Assembly: GCA_028291445.1 (NCBI GenBank)
Contig: JAQGIA010000206.1
Coordinates: 1-7,792 of the forward strand
Source of the DNA: Belnapia sp.
GTDB taxonomy: Bacteria > Pseudomonadota > Alphaproteobacteria > Acetobacterales > Acetobacteraceae
Direction: 5' to 3'
Length of the DNA: 7,792 nucleotides
Part shown: positions 6,156 through 7,792 of the stretch, piece after piece
Layout: the number at the start of each line of letters is the position of its first letter
Position numbering within the stretch: position 1 is the stretch's first letter
The notes under the pieces: model-generated
What the model saw: the letters and a program-made list of their open reading frames with translations, nothing else
Told to the model about the DNA's origin: nothing
The model's database searches: none
Position numbers and translations under genes: made by a program

Positions 6156-7499
6156 GACGGCACGCGCCGCCGCCGCATAGCCGGCGCGTCGCTCGGGTGG
6201 CACGGCGTGGCGGCCGGCCACCCGTTCCAGCAGCATGCGGGCATCCTCGGTAAGCCCCGCCTGCATCGCGGCGCTGAGGAAAAGCTGCTCCAGCACATCC
6301 TGCTGGGCGTGGCTGCCGCCCAGCGCATACATCCCGCCGAGCGCCGGCCGCATCACCGCCACGGCGCCGGCATGGTCGCCCTGGGCGTGCCGCAGCACCG
6401 CCGCGCAGACCGGCAGCGCGTAATGCGCCACCAGCGGTGCGTTGGTGCCGTGATTGGTGCCGGCGAAGTCGCGCATGCCATCCAGCATCCGTTGCGCGGC
6501 ATCCCAGCGGCCGGTCGCGGCCAGCGCCATCATCCAATGCGGCAGGGTGAAGGCCGAGAGGCAATCGCCGATCCGCGCCTCCGCCTTGTCGGCCAATTCC
6601 ACCCAGCGGTCGCCGGCGTCCACGCCATGCAGGCCGAGGCGGAACAGCATGGAGGCGGCATTCTGCACGTCGATGTAGAGGTCCGGCTGCATCTGCGTCA
6701 CCGGGCTTGCCAGGTCGCGGAAGCGGGTGTCGTACAGCGACAGCACCTGGTCATGCTCGCCGCGTTCCATGTGGTACATGGCGCGATGCCACCACAGATG
6801 GTGCATCAGGTTGTTGCCGCCCTCCCAATGCTGTTCGAGGCCGGCGACCCAGGCGATGCCCTCGGCGCGGCGGCCCTGCATTTCCAGCACATGCGCGACG
6901 GCATGCGCGGCCCAGAGGTCGCCGGGGTCGAGCGCGATGGCGGCGCGGCCGGCGGCCTCGGCCAGGGTGTAATTGCCGGCTTCCTCATTGGCGAAGCCGC
7001 GGCAGGCCAGCACGCTGCCGTAGCCGGGCTGGTCGGCGCCCCAATGCGGATGGAGGGCTTCCACCGCGCTCAGCATGCCGTCCACCCGGCCCATCCAGAA
7101 CGAACAGAAATGGTGCAGGCGGAAAGCCAGCAGGTCGTGCGGATGCGTGGTGAAGATGCCGGACCAGATGGCCAGGGCGCGGTCCATCTCGCCCTCCGCC
7201 CAGGCGGCCAGCGCCGCGGCATGCGCCTGCTCGCGCGGCGTCGCCCGGGCGGTCAGCGCCATGGCGGTGGCGGCGGAATCCTGCGCGGCCGGCACGAAGC
7301 TGGACTTGTAGGCCAGCATGGCGAAGCTGCCCTTCAGCACATGCAGCATGCCGCATTCCGGGTCCGCCTTGAGCGCCGCCTTCAGCCGCAGCGAGGTATC
7401 GGCGCGGTACTTCAGGTAGCCTTCCATGGTGTGGTCGAAGCCGGCGACCGCCTCGGCCGAGGCGGTGGTCAGGGCGAGGCCCTGGGCGTCCTTGAACAT
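6147..7499 (-). CDS. StaR/TTC38-like helical-repeat (TPR-type) protein, 450 aa
   Basis: This is an all-helical repeat protein resembling the conserved StaR-like / TTC38 family found in bacteria, plants and animals. No biochemical activity is established for that family. It is mainly Ala/Leu-rich helix pairs of TPR type, for example EQAHAAALAAWAEGEMDRAL (90-109), LAEAAGRAAIALDPGDLWAA (179-198) and ATGRWDAAQRML (328-339). It also holds unusually conserved-looking histidine and tryptophan clusters: RLHHF (127-131), AHAVAHVLEMQGR (198-210), LMHHLWWHRAMYHMERGEHD (231-250) and GGSHAQQDVLEQL (394-406). No signal peptide or membrane helix is seen, so it is probably cytoplasmic. The start is supported by GGAG (7512-7509) nine bases before the ATG. 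The gene converges on the FAH gene, with stop codons interlocked. Upstream, 114 bp away on the same strand, is the carbamoylase gene, so co-transcription is possible. A structured leader at 7500-7609 may control it. An enzymatic role through the histidine clusters is speculation; a scaffold role is the alternative. Confidence 0.85.
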   Translation of the reverse strand: MFKDAQGLALTTASAEAVAGFDHTMEGYLKYRADTSLRLKAALKADPECGMLHVLKGSFAMLAYKSSFVPAAQDSAATAMALTARATPREQAHAAALAAWAEGEMDRALAIWSGIFTTHPHDLLAFRLHHFCSFWMGRVDGMLSAVEALHPHWGADQPGYGSVLACRGFANEEAGNYTLAEAAGRAAIALDPGDLWAAHAVAHVLEMQGRRAEGIAWVAGLEQHWEGGNNLMHHLWWHRAMYHMERGEHDQVLSLYDTRFRDLASPVTQMQPDLYIDVQNAASMLFRLGLHGVDAGDRWVELADKAEARIGDCLSAFTLPHWMMALAATGRWDAAQRMLDGMRDFAGTNHGTNAPLVAHYALPVCAAVLRHAQGDHAGAVAVMRPALGGMYALGGSHAQQDVLEQLFLSAAMQAGLTEDARMLLERVAGRHAVPPERRAGYAAAARAVSH

Positions 7500-7609
7500 G
7501 GCGTCTCTCTCCGGTTAGCTCACGTCTAGAAATCGAACTTGCGAAAGACGCCCTTTGGAATGACTTGGGAATTCCTGAGATTCTCGCGCTGAAGGGCATT
7601 TTTCCGCAA
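7500..7609 (-). promoter_or_regulatory. Structured leader with alternative pairings over the StaR-like gene's ribosome site
   Basis: Read on the minus strand, GGCGTCTTTC (7552-7543) lies in the downstream arm of the long inverted repeat. It can also pair with GAGAGACGCC (7509-7500), which abuts the ATG and includes part of the Shine-Dalgarno. That alternative helix has 10 bp, nine Watson-Crick and one G-U, with a 33-nt loop. The two pairings are mutually exclusive, as in a sequestor/anti-sequestor switch. I do not recognise a known riboswitch class, and a clear minus-strand promoter was not found. The pairing was worked out by eye. Confidence 0.35.
7539..7609. repeat. Long imperfect inverted repeat in an AT-richer intergenic segment
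   Basis: Arm 7539-7555 pairs with arm 7592-7609. The outer TTGCG/CGCAA is 5 bp, the inner GCCCTT/AAGGGC is 6 bp, and about four further pairs lie between them across small mismatches. The 36-nt interior holds GGAAT/ATTCC (7557-7561 with 7571-7575), the palindrome GGAATTCC (7568-7575) and a small GAG/CTC hairpin (7577-7579 with 7583-7585). It can therefore fold as a branched element. On the plus strand the inner stem is followed by ATTTTT (7598-7603), as in an intrinsic terminator, but no plus-strand gene ends there. It could be a structured RNA, a protein-binding operator or a relic repeat. Confidence 0.6.
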
Positions 7610-7613
7610 ACTC

Positions 7614-7792
7614 TCAGGCGGCGCGCTCGCCGAGGAACAGCGCCAGCACGCCGATGGCGGCGATCAGGTCGTCGGTTTCCATGGCTTCGCGCGGGTTGTG
7701 GCTGCCATTGGCGTTGCGGACCAGCAGCATGCCGGTTGGCACGCCGGCCGCGGCGAAATTATTGGCGTCGTGGCTGCCGGGGCTGTTGAGGC
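7614..7792 (-). CDS. Zn-dependent carbamoylase/hydantoinase-family amidase (M20-type), C-terminal 58 residues (5' part beyond window)
   Basis: Only the end of this gene is present: 58 codons before the TGA at 7616-7614, with two leftover bases at the edge. The fragment fits the C-terminus of N-carbamoyl-L-amino-acid hydrolase / allantoate amidohydrolase-type enzymes. SPGSHDANNFA corresponds to their GxGHDA motif, whose histidine is a metal ligand. PTGMLLVRNANGSHNPREAM corresponds to PTGMIF...GISHNPxE, followed by the final helix DDLIAAIGVLALFLGE. These enzymes hydrolyse N-carbamoyl amino acids or ureido acids, the usual step after hydantoin ring opening. That makes the presence of hyuBA 5 kb away suggestive. 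The fragment is short, so the exact subfamily is uncertain. Downstream on the same strand after 114 bp is the StaR-like gene. Confidence 0.8.
   Translation of the reverse strand, partial: LNSPGSHDANNFAAAGVPTGMLLVRNANGSHNPREAMETDDLIAAIGVLALFLGERAA

Noticed and set aside
6207..7529. Open frame of 440 codons on the plus strand
   Set aside because: It is antisense to the StaR-like gene and reads as Gly/His/Gln/Arg-rich sequence without recognisable motifs.
7565..7789. Open frame of 74 codons on plus at the right edge
   Set aside because: It is Arg/Trp/Cys-rich shadow text. The minus strand here encodes a recognisable carbamoylase C-terminus.

Overview
The window is very GC-rich, with G or C at most third codon positions. 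Its gene content (two-subunit hydantoinase/oxoprolinase, SMP-30 lactonase, FAH-family hydrolase, StaR/TTC38-like protein, carbamoylase) fits a soil- or water-living alphaproteobacterium. An Acetobacteraceae member (Roseomonas-like) is my best guess. It rests on style and gene content, not on a marker gene. I see no RNA genes, insertion sequences, CRISPR arrays or phage genes.

Layout from left to right. On the minus strand, hyuB (864-2516) runs into hyuA (1-864, cut by the left edge), with stop and start overlapping as TGATG. Together they encode the two subunits of an ATP-dependent cyclic-amide hydrolase (hydantoinase / 5-oxoprolinase type). A 116-bp divergent gap follows. Then come three plus-strand genes: a multi-pass GT-C membrane glycosyltransferase (2633-4189), an SMP-30/gluconolactonase-like protein (4354-5295) and a fumarylacetoacetate-hydrolase-family enzyme (5379-6155). 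The last two look like one transcription unit with its own candidate promoter at about 4300-4327. The FAH gene meets a convergent StaR/TTC38-like helical-repeat gene (6147-7499, minus) with a 9-bp overlap that interlocks both stop codons. Upstream of that gene, also on minus, lies the C-terminal end of a Zn-dependent carbamoylase/M20-type amidase (7614-7792), cut by the right edge.

Taken together, the soluble enzymes can hydrolyse cyclic amides (HyuAB), N-carbamoyl or N-acyl amino acids (M20), lactones (SMP-30) and acylpyruvate-type 2-oxo acids (FAH). This suggests a catabolic island for a small N-heterocycle or sugar-acid-like compound. The substrate cannot be read from the sequence, and the glycosyltransferase does not obviously belong to it.

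The most unusual non-coding signal is the AT-richer leader between the carbamoylase and the StaR-like gene. It holds a long imperfect inverted repeat (7539-7555 with 7592-7609). One arm of that repeat can alternatively form a 10-bp helix with the ribosome-binding region abutting the start codon, which resembles a translational switch.
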